Assembly (NCBI GenBank): GCA_046758905.1 | Contig: JBHIBC010000046.1 | Span: forward strand, 1-22,628 | Source of the DNA: JBHIBC01 sp046758905 | GTDB taxonomy: Bacteria; Acidobacteriota; Polarisedimenticolia; Gp22-AA2 | Length of the DNA: 22,628 nt | Direction of reading: 5' to 3' | Shown here: positions 7,847-15,064 of the stretch, in pieces | Layout: each line of letters begins with the position of its first letter | Position numbering within the stretch: the first letter of the stretch is position 1 | Made by a program: the position numbers and the translations under genes | Notes under the pieces: model-generated | Database searches by the model: none | What the model was told of the DNA's origin: nothing | What the model saw: the letters and a program-made list of their open reading frames with translations, nothing else

Positions 7847-7999
7847 GTGTTCGAAGCCCCGGCGGCGCTCGCCGATCGGCCGAAGCACGTCCTGATCACC
7901 AACGACGGGGTCGACGACGTCAAGATGTTCGAGCCGGACCGGGCCTACGGCGCGGACGGGTATCCGGCGGACTGCCTGGCGCCCGCGCCCGAGGGCCTG
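7847..7999 (+). pseudogene. Possible collapsed remnant of surE (5'/3'-nucleotidase)
   Basis: From GTG 7847 a frame encodes three short blocks in the order found in SurE: KHVLITNDGVDD (SurE has an ILxTNDDGxxAPG start), FEPDRAYG (like VVAPDRxxSG) and GYPADCLAPAPEGL (like GTPADCVxxALxGL). SurE is ~250 aa; here the blocks fit within ~50 residues, so the intervening and C-terminal parts would have been lost. The TNDDG metal motif also lacks one Asp. The frame stays open further downstream only by overlapping the methyltransferase out of phase. A promoter lies just upstream, as expected for a former gene. Chance resemblance or an unrelated small protein remains possible. Confidence 0.33.
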
Positions 8000-8046
8000 A
8001 CGCGCGATCCGTCGCGGGGCGATGGGGGCGGTTCCGGCCGATTCAC

Positions 8047-8067
8047 CCCGGCGCCGCGGGCGCCCGG
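8047..8067 (+). promoter_or_regulatory. Hairpin abutting the methyltransferase ribosome binding site
   Basis: GGCGCC-gcg-GGCGCC forms a 6-bp stem with a 3-nt loop. Beyond one C/C mismatch, two more C-G pairs would tie up the first two bases of the GGAG (8066-8069) that precedes GTG 8076. It could dampen translation initiation; there is no T-tract, so a terminator is unlikely. Confidence 0.35.
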
Positions 8068-8075
8068 AGCGCACG

Positions 8076-8672
8076 GTGCGATACCTCATCTCCCAGTTCC
8101 GCCACCCGAGGGGGATCCCCGGCTGGCTGGCGGGGAAGGTGATGGCCGTCAAGAACCGCGAGCGCGTCGAGTGGGGCATCTCCCGGCTCGGGATCCGGAA
8201 GACGGATCGGCTGCTCGAGATCGGCTTCGGGCCGGGCATCTCGGTCGAGCGCGTCGCCGACCTCGCCCCCGAGGGATTCGTCGCCGGCATCGACATCTCG
8301 AGAGCGATGCTGAGCGAGGCGACCAGGCGTCTGCGCCGGAAGGCGGCCTCGGGCCGGATCGAGCTGCGCCTGGGCTCGGCCTCGTCCATCCCGTATGGGG
8401 ACCGCGACTTCGACAAGGTGTTCGCGATCAACTCGATGTTGTTCTGGCCCGACCCGGCAGGGGCGCTGGAGGAGATCCGGCGCGTGTTGAGGCCGGGAGG
8501 CCTGGTGGCGATCATCGAGCAGCCCCGCTGCCCGAGGACCGGCCGGGCGTTCGAGGACAGCGGGGAGGGCATCCGGCGGCAGCTCGCCCGCGCCGGATTC
8601 GCGGACATCACGATCGAACGGCGGCCGATGAAGCCGGTGACCTGCCTGTGCGTCAAGGGGATCAGGCCGTGA
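8076..8672 (+). CDS. Class I SAM-dependent methyltransferase
   Basis: This 198-aa protein has the usual methyltransferase order. A short N-terminal SQFRHPRGIPGWLAG segment is seen in related small enzymes. Motif I is LLEIGFGPGISV (47-58), followed by the acidic residue of motif II in AGIDIS (70-75), then FDKVFAINSMLFWPD (112-126) and LRPGGLVAIIE (138-148). These bind S-adenosylmethionine; the acceptor cannot be predicted. The GTG at 8076 is preferred because GGAG lies 6 nt upstream and because the conserved FRHPRG segment follows closely. An ATG at 8022 would add 18 residues without a clear ribosome site. The stop TGA overlaps the GTG start of the TraB lipoprotein gene (GTGA), so the two are probably translationally coupled. 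Confidence 0.87.
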   Translation: MRYLISQFRHPRGIPGWLAGKVMAVKNRERVEWGISRLGIRKTDRLLEIGFGPGISVERVADLAPEGFVAGIDISRAMLSEATRRLRRKAASGRIELRLGSASSIPYGDRDFDKVFAINSMLFWPDPAGALEEIRRVLRPGGLVAIIEQPRCPRTGRAFEDSGEGIRRQLARAGFADITIERRPMKPVTCLCVKGIRP

Positions 8673-9784
8673 GGATCGGGCACCGCCGGACGGGAGGCGA
8701 TGGACCGGCGGGGGCCCCGGCCCGGAAGCTCCTGACCCTCGCCCTGCTCTGGCTGCTGACGGCCTGCGCGCCCCTGCCCGGCGCGGAGGAGGCGGGCGAG
8801 GAGCGGGCGCGGCTGTTCCTCTGGGAGATCCGCTCGGGAGCGGGGACCGTCTACCTGCTCGGCTCCATCCACCTGGCGAAGCCGGACCTCTACCCGCTCG
8901 ACAGGACCATCGAGGACGCCTTCGGCCGCGCCTCGACCCTCGTGGTCGAGGTCAATCTCGGCGAGGTCGACGAGGCCGCGCGGCGGAGGCTCGTCGCGCA
9001 GCGCGGGATCTACCCGTCCGGCGCCACGCTCAAGGATGACGTCCGCGAGGACACCTATCGGATGTTCGAGGCCTTCCTGGCCGAGAGGGAGATACCGGCC
9101 GGACCCTTCGCCATGATGCGTCCCTGGCTCGCCTCCGTGACGCTGACCGTCCTGGAGCTGCAGCGTCTCGGGTACGACCCCGAGCTCGGGATCGACCAGC
9201 ACTTCCTGGGGCGGGCGGCCGAGGAGGACAAGCGGATCCTCGAGCTCGAGGCCCTGGAGTTCCAGATCGACCTGTTCGCGGGACTGTCGAGGGAGCTGCA
9301 GGAGGAGTTCCTCGTCTACACCATTCGCGAGATGCGGACGCTGCCCGATCTGATCGACACGATCACCTCCTCCTGGTCGAGCGGCGACAGCGGGCGCCTG
9401 GAAAGGGCGATCCTCGACCCGGTGAAGCGGGAAGAACGGTTCCGGCCGATCTACGCCGCCCTGTTCACCGACCGGAACGCGCGCATGGCCGAGGCGGTGC
9501 GCGGATACCTGGAGGCCGGCGGCACGTACTTCGTCGTGGTCGGCGCCGGACACGTGGTCGGCGATGACGGGATCCTGGCGCTGCTGACGGGGTCGGGCGG
9601 GGAGCGCTACTCGATCCGGCAGCTCCGCGCGGGCGGCCTCGGGCCGGTCGGGACGGGGCGGCCCCGCGCTGACGAGGCGGACGGGCGCGACACGCTCCAC
9701 GCGGGCGAGCGCGGAGCGCGGTCCGACCTCTACCCGCCCGGCGGCCGCGGCTGTATAGTGGGCGCTCCGGCCCGGAGCCCGTGA
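8669..9784 (+). CDS. TraB/GumN family lipoprotein
   Basis: The GTG at 8669 overlaps the methyltransferase stop and gives 371 aa with a lipoprotein signal: basic residues, hydrophobic LLTLALLWLL and the lipobox LTAC with Cys33 as the lipidation site. The TraB/GumN fold shows its paired GxxH-type motifs, LLGSIHLAKPDLYPL (63-77) and VGAGHVVGDDG (291-301), plus Glu94 in LVVEVN. Members resemble Tiki-type metalloproteases, but bacterial functions are mostly undefined, so a membrane-anchored protease role is inference. The family core ends near residue 320. The remaining ~50 residues are Gly/Arg-rich and look like readthrough of non-conserved sequence or a disordered tail. That tail contains a TATAGT hexamer that may serve msrA. 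Confidence 0.88.
   Translation: MRIGHRRTGGDGPAGAPARKLLTLALLWLLTACAPLPGAEEAGEERARLFLWEIRSGAGTVYLLGSIHLAKPDLYPLDRTIEDAFGRASTLVVEVNLGEVDEAARRRLVAQRGIYPSGATLKDDVREDTYRMFEAFLAEREIPAGPFAMMRPWLASVTLTVLELQRLGYDPELGIDQHFLGRAAEEDKRILELEALEFQIDLFAGLSRELQEEFLVYTIREMRTLPDLIDTITSSWSSGDSGRLERAILDPVKREERFRPIYAALFTDRNARMAEAVRGYLEAGGTYFVVVGAGHVVGDDGILALLTGSGGERYSIRQLRAGGLGPVGTGRPRADEADGRDTLHAGERGARSDLYPPGGRGCIVGAPARSP
9754..9759 (+). promoter_or_regulatory. -10-like TATAGT upstream of msrA
   Basis: TATAGT lies 87 nt before the msrA start, inside the non-conserved tail of the TraB gene. In the coding frame it uses the rare codon ATA. No acceptable -35 box was found at 15-19 bp, so activity is uncertain. Confidence 0.25.
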
Positions 9785-9845
9785 GGGCGATGGTGCGGGC
9801 GGACGCCGCGCGCCCGCGCGCAGAGGGGGATCTCGAGGCGGTGCC

Positions 9846-10325
9846 ATGAAGACGGAGAAGGCCACACTCGCGGCGGGATGTTTCTGGGGGGTGGAGGCGG
9901 TCTTCCGCGCCGTCGAGGGGGTGCGCTCGACCGTGGTGGGCTATACCGGGGGGACGTCCGCGAGCCCGAGCTACCGCGACGTCTGCACCGGCGAGACCGG
10001 CCACGCCGAGGCGGTGCAGATCGAGTTCGACCCTTCCCGGGTCTCCTACGAACGGCTGCTGGACGTCTTCTGGGAGAATCACGACCCGACGACCCCGAAC
10101 CGTCAGGGGCCGGACGTCGGGACGCAGTACCGTTCGGCGATCTTCTACCACTCGCCCGAGCAGCGGGCGGCCGCGGCCGCATCGAAGGAGAGGCTTCAGG
10201 AAAGCGGCCGGCATCGGGATCGGATCGTCACCGAGATCGTGCCAGCCGGAGCGTTCTACCGGGCCGAGGAGCACCACCAGCGATACCTCGAGAAGCGCGG
10301 CCAAGCCCACTGCACCATCGAGTAG
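9846..10325 (+). CDS. msrA: Peptide methionine (S)-S-oxide reductase MsrA
   Basis: MsrA reduces methionine-S-sulfoxide, free or in proteins, back to methionine. This 159-aa protein carries the catalytic motif GCFWG with the nucleophilic Cys12, followed by VVGYTGG, SYRDVCTGETGHAEAV, the FWENHDPTTPNRQGPDVGTQYRS stretch (quoted here as separate FWENHDPTT and GPDVGTQYRS) and the ending AEEHHQRYLEKRG. The length is that of a short cytoplasmic MsrA with no signal peptide and no fused MsrB. The ATG has GAGG about 8 nt upstream, and the catalytic Cys is at its usual N-terminal position. The only late Cys is Cys156 in the final QAHCTIE, a candidate resolving residue. Confidence 0.96.
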   Translation: MKTEKATLAAGCFWGVEAVFRAVEGVRSTVVGYTGGTSASPSYRDVCTGETGHAEAVQIEFDPSRVSYERLLDVFWENHDPTTPNRQGPDVGTQYRSAIFYHSPEQRAAAAASKERLQESGRHRDRIVTEIVPAGAFYRAEEHHQRYLEKRGQAHCTIE

Positions 10326-10356
10326 AGGAGCGGAGGTCCCGGGCGCGGCCCGCGTC

Positions 10357-10364
10357 GGGAGGAG
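10357..10364 (+). promoter_or_regulatory. Ribosome binding site for the GTG start of the M20 peptidase
   Basis: GGGAGGAG is followed by 8 nt and GTG at 10373. This start opens directly into a signal peptide, whereas the frame also stays open upstream across msrA. Confidence 0.7.
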
Positions 10365-10372
10365 CGCCACCT

Positions 10373-12016
10373 GTGAGGGATCGGGGGACGGGATCGCCCC
10401 GCACGGCGGTCGCGCTGGCCGCGGCGCTCGCCGTCGCCGCCGGGGGCTCTCCCGCTGGGACGGTCGCGCCGTCCCCTCCGCGCGCCGGCGGGATCGGCGT
10501 GGCGCAGCGATCGGGCGGGGCGGGGGCCGGCGCGGCGGAGCTGGCCGCCCGGGTGCGGGAGTTCCGCCGGCGGAACGAGGGCCGGATCGTCCGCGAGCTG
10601 GCCGAGCTCGTCGCGATCCCGAACGTCTCCACCGACGCGGAAGGCCTGCGGGCCAATGCCGGGCGCATCCTCGAGATGCTCTCCCGTCGCGGGATCGGGG
10701 CGCGGCTGCTCCACGACCACGGCGGGCCGAGCGTCGTGTACGGCGAGATCGGCCCTCCGGACGCCGCACGCGCCGTGGTGCTCTACGCCCACTACGACGG
10801 CCAGCCGGCCGACCCCGGCCGGTGGACGAGCCCGCCCTGGACCCCGGTGCTGCGGGACGGCCCGCTGCCCGGCGGCAGGCGGGTCCCGCTCGACCGCGAC
10901 GGCCCGATCCCGGGGGAGTGGAGGCTGTTCGGCCGGTCGGCCGCGGACGACAAGGCCTCGATCGTCGCCCTGCTGTGGGCGCTCGACGCGCTGCGCGCGG
11001 CGGGAGAGGCGGTCTCGGTTCGCCTCAAGTTCTTCTTCGAGGGCGAGGAGGAGGCCGGATCGGCCGGGCTCCGGAAGCTGATCGAGCGTCACTTGGAGAT
11101 CCTGTCGAGCGACGCGTGGATCTTCTGCGACGGGCCGGTGCATCCGACGCGCCGCCCCCAGGTGGTGTTCGGGGTCCGTGGACAGCTGGGCATGGAGCTG
11201 GCCGTCTACGGCGCGGTGCGCCCGCTGCACAGCGGGCACTACGGCAACTGGGCACCCAACCCCGCCGCGCTGCTCGCGGACCTGCTCGCGAGCATGCGCG
11301 ACCCCGACGGGAGAATCCTGATCGACGGGTACTACGAGGACGTGCGGCCGATCACGGCGGCCGAGCGCCGGGCGCTCGCCGGCATCCCGCAGGCCGACGC
11401 CGAGCTGCGCCGCGCCCTCCTGCTCCGGGAGACGGAGGCTGGCGACGCTCCCCTGGCGGAGCGCATCATGCTCCCGGCGCTGAACGTCCGGGGCCTGAGC
11501 AGCGGCGAGGTGGGGGAGCTCGCGACCAACTCGATCCCGACCGAGGCGCGCGCGTCGATCGACTTCCGTTTGGTGCCCGACCAGACTCCGGGGCGCGTCC
11601 GGGCGCTCGTCGAGGGCCACATCCGGAAGCGGGGATTCCACCTGGTCCGCGGCCGGCCCGATCCCGGGACGCGCGCGGCGCACCCCCTCATCGCCCGGGT
11701 CGAGTGGGAGGACGGGTACGCCGCGATGCGCACCTCGATGGAGCACCCGGCGGCGCGCGCCCTCATGCGCGTCGTGGGCGAGGCGACCGGCGGCCGGGCC
11801 ATCGCGGTCCCGACGCTCGGCGGCAGCCTTCCCCTGCAGCCGCTGGCCCGGGTCCTCGGGGTTCCGCTGATCGTCCTGCCGATTGCCAATCACGACGACA
11901 ACCAGCATGCGCCGGACGAGAACCTGCGCCTGCAGAACCTGTGGGACGGCATCGAGGTGTTCGCCGTGATGATGGCGCGCCTCGGCGAGGTCTGGGAGGA
12001 GGAGGCGTCGCGGTGA
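10373..12016 (+). CDS. Exported M20-family metallopeptidase (dipeptidase-type)
   Basis: From GTG 10373 the product is 547 aa with an N-terminal signal region (Ala-rich core, residues ~10-27) and a low-complexity linker to residue ~55. The M20 catalytic domain shows the zinc ligands and catalytic residues in order: VLYAHYDGQP with His140 and Asp142, GRSAADDKAS with the bridging Asp192/193, FEGEEEAGS with the Glu226 base and Glu227 ligand, and a late IVLPIANHDDNQHAPDENL with the final His. The dimerisation/lid insert begins after ~300 with PLHSGHYGNWAPNP. The resemblance is to M20 dipeptidases of the carnosinase/ArgE superfamily; likely substrates are small peptides in the periplasm or outside. 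It lies 47 nt after msrA and 48 nt before the M14 gene, all in one direction. Confidence 0.92.
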   Translation: MRDRGTGSPRTAVALAAALAVAAGGSPAGTVAPSPPRAGGIGVAQRSGGAGAGAAELAARVREFRRRNEGRIVRELAELVAIPNVSTDAEGLRANAGRILEMLSRRGIGARLLHDHGGPSVVYGEIGPPDAARAVVLYAHYDGQPADPGRWTSPPWTPVLRDGPLPGGRRVPLDRDGPIPGEWRLFGRSAADDKASIVALLWALDALRAAGEAVSVRLKFFFEGEEEAGSAGLRKLIERHLEILSSDAWIFCDGPVHPTRRPQVVFGVRGQLGMELAVYGAVRPLHSGHYGNWAPNPAALLADLLASMRDPDGRILIDGYYEDVRPITAAERRALAGIPQADAELRRALLLRETEAGDAPLAERIMLPALNVRGLSSGEVGELATNSIPTEARASIDFRLVPDQTPGRVRALVEGHIRKRGFHLVRGRPDPGTRAAHPLIARVEWEDGYAAMRTSMEHPAARALMRVVGEATGGRAIAVPTLGGSLPLQPLARVLGVPLIVLPIANHDDNQHAPDENLRLQNLWDGIEVFAVMMARLGEVWEEEASR

Positions 12017-12064
12017 GGCCCGGCCGGGTGAGCGGGTCGGGATGACGGCCTCGGGAGGAGACGG

Positions 12065-15016
12065 ATGATGAGAGGTTCGATGGCGGCGATATCGGGCGGA
12101 GTCCTGGGGATCCTGCTGGCGGCGGGCGCGGCGGCCGGCCCGGCCCACGGCGCCCCTCGCGGCGGCGACGAGCGGCTCGAGTACACGCGCGACTTCTTCC
12201 CGGGCGCCACCTACGACCCGTCGGTCCCGACGCCCAGGTCGATCCTCGGCTTCCCGGTCGGCAAGCGGACGGCGACCCCGGAGCAGATCGAGCGCTGCCT
12301 GAAGGCGTGGGATCGGGCCAGCACCCGCACCCGCCTGGTGGAGTATGCCCGCAGCCATGAGGGGAGAGCGCTCTACTACATGATCGTCACCTCCCCGGGG
12401 AACCTGTCGCGCGCCGACGCGATCCGGAGGGACGTCGCGCGGCTGGCCGACCCGCGCGGGCTGTCGGCCGCGGAGGGCGAGCGGCTCGTGGAGTCCGTGC
12501 CGGCGGTCGCGTGGCTCGCCTACTCGATCCACGGCGACGAATCGTCCGGCGCCGACGCCTCCCTCGCCCTGATCTACCACCTCGCCGCCTCGACCGGCGA
12601 CGAGGTGACCGGCCTCCTCGAGGACGTCGTCGTCCTGATCGACCCGATGATGAACCCGGACGGACGGGCGCGGTTCGTCAAGCAGGTCGCCGAGCACCGC
12701 GGCGCGATGCCGAACCTCGACGATCAGTCACTGCTGCACTCCCAGTACTGGCCGACGGGCCGGATGAACCACTACCTGTTCGACCTGAATCGCGACTGGG
12801 CCTACGGGGTCCACCCCGAGACGCGGGGCCGGATCCGGGCCGCCGGCTCGTGGCACCCGCAGTTCTTCGTCGACGCCCACGAGATGGGACCTCAGGAGAG
12901 CTACCTGTTCTCGCCGTCCAGGGACCCGCTCAACCCGCACTTCCCGCCGGAGCCTTACCGGTGGTCGGCACGGTTCGCGCGCGACCAGGCCGCCGCCTTC
13001 GACCGTCACGGCTGGACCTACTACCACGGCGAGTGGGCCGACGAGTGGTACGTCGGGTACTCGACCTCCTGGGCGTGGGCGCGCGGCGCGGTCGGTACGC
13101 TGTACGAGCAGGCCGGCATCGCGGAGGACGCGGTGCGCCGGCCCGGCGGGGGCCTGCTGACCTACCGGGAGGCGGTCCACCATCAGGTCGTCAGCTCGAT
13201 GACCAACCTCCGCACCCTGCGCGCCAACGCCCGGGAGATCAAGCGCGATTTCCTGGCGCTGCGCCGCCGGGCGGTGTCCGAGTCCGGCCCGTTCGCCCGC
13301 CGCTCCTGGGCCGTCCTCCCGACCGCCAACGGGTGGAGGATGGGACGCTTCCTCGATCTGATGGCCCTGCAGGGGATCGAGGTCTACAGGGCCGAGCGGG
13401 AGTTCGTCGCCTCCACGGCGATCGACCAGCTCGGGCGGACGCTCCGGCGCCGGACGATCCCGAAGGGGACGGTGCTGATCCCGAACCGCCAGCCGGAGGC
13501 GCACCTGCTGGCCGCGATGCTGGATTTCGACCCGCGCATGCCGGACGAGACCCTGGTGCGTGAGCGGCAGGAGATCCTCCGCGAGGGGCGATCGCGGATG
13601 TACGACGTCACCGGCTGGAGCCTGACCATGATGTTCGGGCTCGAGGCGCTGGAGCTGCCCACCGGCCTGCCCGCGGGCGCGGCCCGCTTCGAGGGCCGGC
13701 CGGAGCGCAGGCCGGCGGCGATCGACGAGGACGGCGACGTCGTCGCCTACGTCCTCGACGGGGCGGACGACGCCTCGGTGGCGGCGGCCGCGCGGCTCAT
13801 GGAGCGGGGCGTGCAGGTCCGCGTGGCCGACCGGGAGTTCAACTTCGACGGCCGCTCGTACGCGCGCGGCTCGGTCCTGGTGACCCGCGCCGACAACCCC
13901 GATCTCGAGGGCGGCGCGCTCGAGGCGCTGCGCCGGGTGGCCACGGAGCTCGATCTGGAGGCGGCGGCCGCCACCAGCGGCCTCGGCGAAGGCGACCTTC
14001 CCGACATCGGCGGCCGGCATTTCATCCGCCTGGAGCCGCCGCGGATCGCCCTCCTGGCGCGCGGGGGGATCAGCGAGTACGACTTCGGCGCGATCTGGTT
14101 CGCCCTCGACCGCAGGCTGGGGATCCGCCACTCCCACCTGAGCGAGGACGCCCTCTCCTCCGTTGACCTGCGGCGATACAACGTGCTGGTCCTGCCCGAC
14201 CGGCGGCTCGGCGAGATCCGGCAGGCGTCGATCGAGGCGATCGCGGCATGGGTCAGGGCCGGCGGCACGCTGATCGCCATCGGCGGCTCGGCGAAGGAGC
14301 TGGCCGCGGAGAAGCCGGGGCTCAGCGATGTCCGGCTGCTGCCGGACGTCCTGGACAGGCTGGACGAGTACGAGCTGGCGATCGTCCGCGAGTGGCTGGC
14401 CGCGACCGGCCGGGTCCCGGAGGTGGAGGCGGTCTGGTCGCACACCGCCAGGCCCGGCCTCGTCTTCCCCTGGGAGAGGGACGGGCTCCACTCCCGTCCC
14501 GACGAGAAGGTCCTGAAGAAGCGCGACGACTGGGAGTCGCTCTTCATGCCGCAGGGCGCCATCCTCGCCGCCCGGGTCGATCCGAAACACTGGCTGACGT
14601 TCGGCGGCGGCGACTATCTGCCGGTCGTATTCGGCGGGGACCCGGTGCTGATGACGCTGCCCGGGATCGAGGCGCCCGTCCGGCTGGGGTATCTCGTCCC
14701 CGTCGGGGCCGATGATGCCGCGCGCCCGGCGCCGAAGGGCGGCTCGAAGCGGGTGACGGAGGCGCGGGTCGGCTGGGCGGCGCTCCCCGAGGGTCGGGAG
14801 CTGCGCCTGCGGATGAGCGGGCTGCTGTGGCCCGAGGCGGCGCACCGCCTGGCGCACGCCGCCTACGTGACGCGAGAGGCCGTGGGCGGGGGCCAGGTCA
14901 TCCTGTTCGCGTCGCCGCCCGCCTTCCGCGGCGCCGCCCTGGGCACGGCGCGCATCCTCTCCAACGCCCTGATCTACGGTCCGGGGCTGGGGGCGAGCGA
15001 GCCGATCGAGCCTTGA
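12065..15016 (+). CDS. Exported M14-family zinc carboxypeptidase-like protein, multidomain
   Basis: This is a 983-aa protein with a signal peptide (hydrophobic core ~8-28, ending AHGA). GGGAGGAG precedes two adjacent ATGs (12065 and 12068). The M14 catalytic domain spans ~75-390: YSIHGDESSG gives the zinc ligands His156 and Glu159, IDPMMNPDGRARF the substrate-binding Asn/Arg region, FFVDAHEMGP the third ligand His272, and GTLYEQAG the likely catalytic Glu348. The protein is far larger than a classical carboxypeptidase (~300 aa). Residues ~658-750 (RIALLARGGISEYDFG..., VLVLPDRR, WVRAGGTLIAIGGSAKEL) look like a class I glutamine-amidotransferase/ThuA-like Rossmann domain, a combination seen in large bacterial M14 proteins. 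It probably degrades peptides outside the cytoplasm; specificity is unknown. Confidence 0.9.
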   Translation: MMRGSMAAISGGVLGILLAAGAAAGPAHGAPRGGDERLEYTRDFFPGATYDPSVPTPRSILGFPVGKRTATPEQIERCLKAWDRASTRTRLVEYARSHEGRALYYMIVTSPGNLSRADAIRRDVARLADPRGLSAAEGERLVESVPAVAWLAYSIHGDESSGADASLALIYHLAASTGDEVTGLLEDVVVLIDPMMNPDGRARFVKQVAEHRGAMPNLDDQSLLHSQYWPTGRMNHYLFDLNRDWAYGVHPETRGRIRAAGSWHPQFFVDAHEMGPQESYLFSPSRDPLNPHFPPEPYRWSARFARDQAAAFDRHGWTYYHGEWADEWYVGYSTSWAWARGAVGTLYEQAGIAEDAVRRPGGGLLTYREAVHHQVVSSMTNLRTLRANAREIKRDFLALRRRAVSESGPFARRSWAVLPTANGWRMGRFLDLMALQGIEVYRAEREFVASTAIDQLGRTLRRRTIPKGTVLIPNRQPEAHLLAAMLDFDPRMPDETLVRERQEILREGRSRMYDVTGWSLTMMFGLEALELPTGLPAGAARFEGRPERRPAAIDEDGDVVAYVLDGADDASVAAAARLMERGVQVRVADREFNFDGRSYARGSVLVTRADNPDLEGGALEALRRVATELDLEAAAATSGLGEGDLPDIGGRHFIRLEPPRIALLARGGISEYDFGAIWFALDRRLGIRHSHLSEDALSSVDLRRYNVLVLPDRRLGEIRQASIEAIAAWVRAGGTLIAIGGSAKELAAEKPGLSDVRLLPDVLDRLDEYELAIVREWLAATGRVPEVEAVWSHTARPGLVFPWERDGLHSRPDEKVLKKRDDWESLFMPQGAILAARVDPKHWLTFGGGDYLPVVFGGDPVLMTLPGIEAPVRLGYLVPVGADDAARPAPKGGSKRVTEARVGWAALPEGRELRLRMSGLLWPEAAHRLAHAAYVTREAVGGGQVILFASPPAFRGAALGTARILSNALIYGPGLGASEPIEP

Positions 15017-15049
15017 GACGACCCGCGGGAGGCGGGAGCCGCCGGCCTG

Positions 15050-15064
15050 CGCGCCTCAGGCGCG
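15050..15064. terminator. GC-rich palindrome at convergent M14 / transaldolase junction
   Basis: CGCGCC-tca-GGCGCG is a perfect 6-bp stem whose 3-nt loop is exactly the reverse-strand stop codon of the transaldolase. A second small hairpin (GGCGG-gag-CCGCC, 15031-15043) lies between the two stops. Neither has a T-tract. Confidence 0.4.

Noticed and set aside
9846..10325. Possible msrAB fusion or a linked msrB
   Set aside because: The protein is a plain 159-aa MsrA, and the next gene is an M20 peptidase.
12728..14857. 709-codon reverse-strand frame opposite the M14 peptidase
   Set aside because: Composition typical of an antisense shadow, no motifs, no credible ribosome site.
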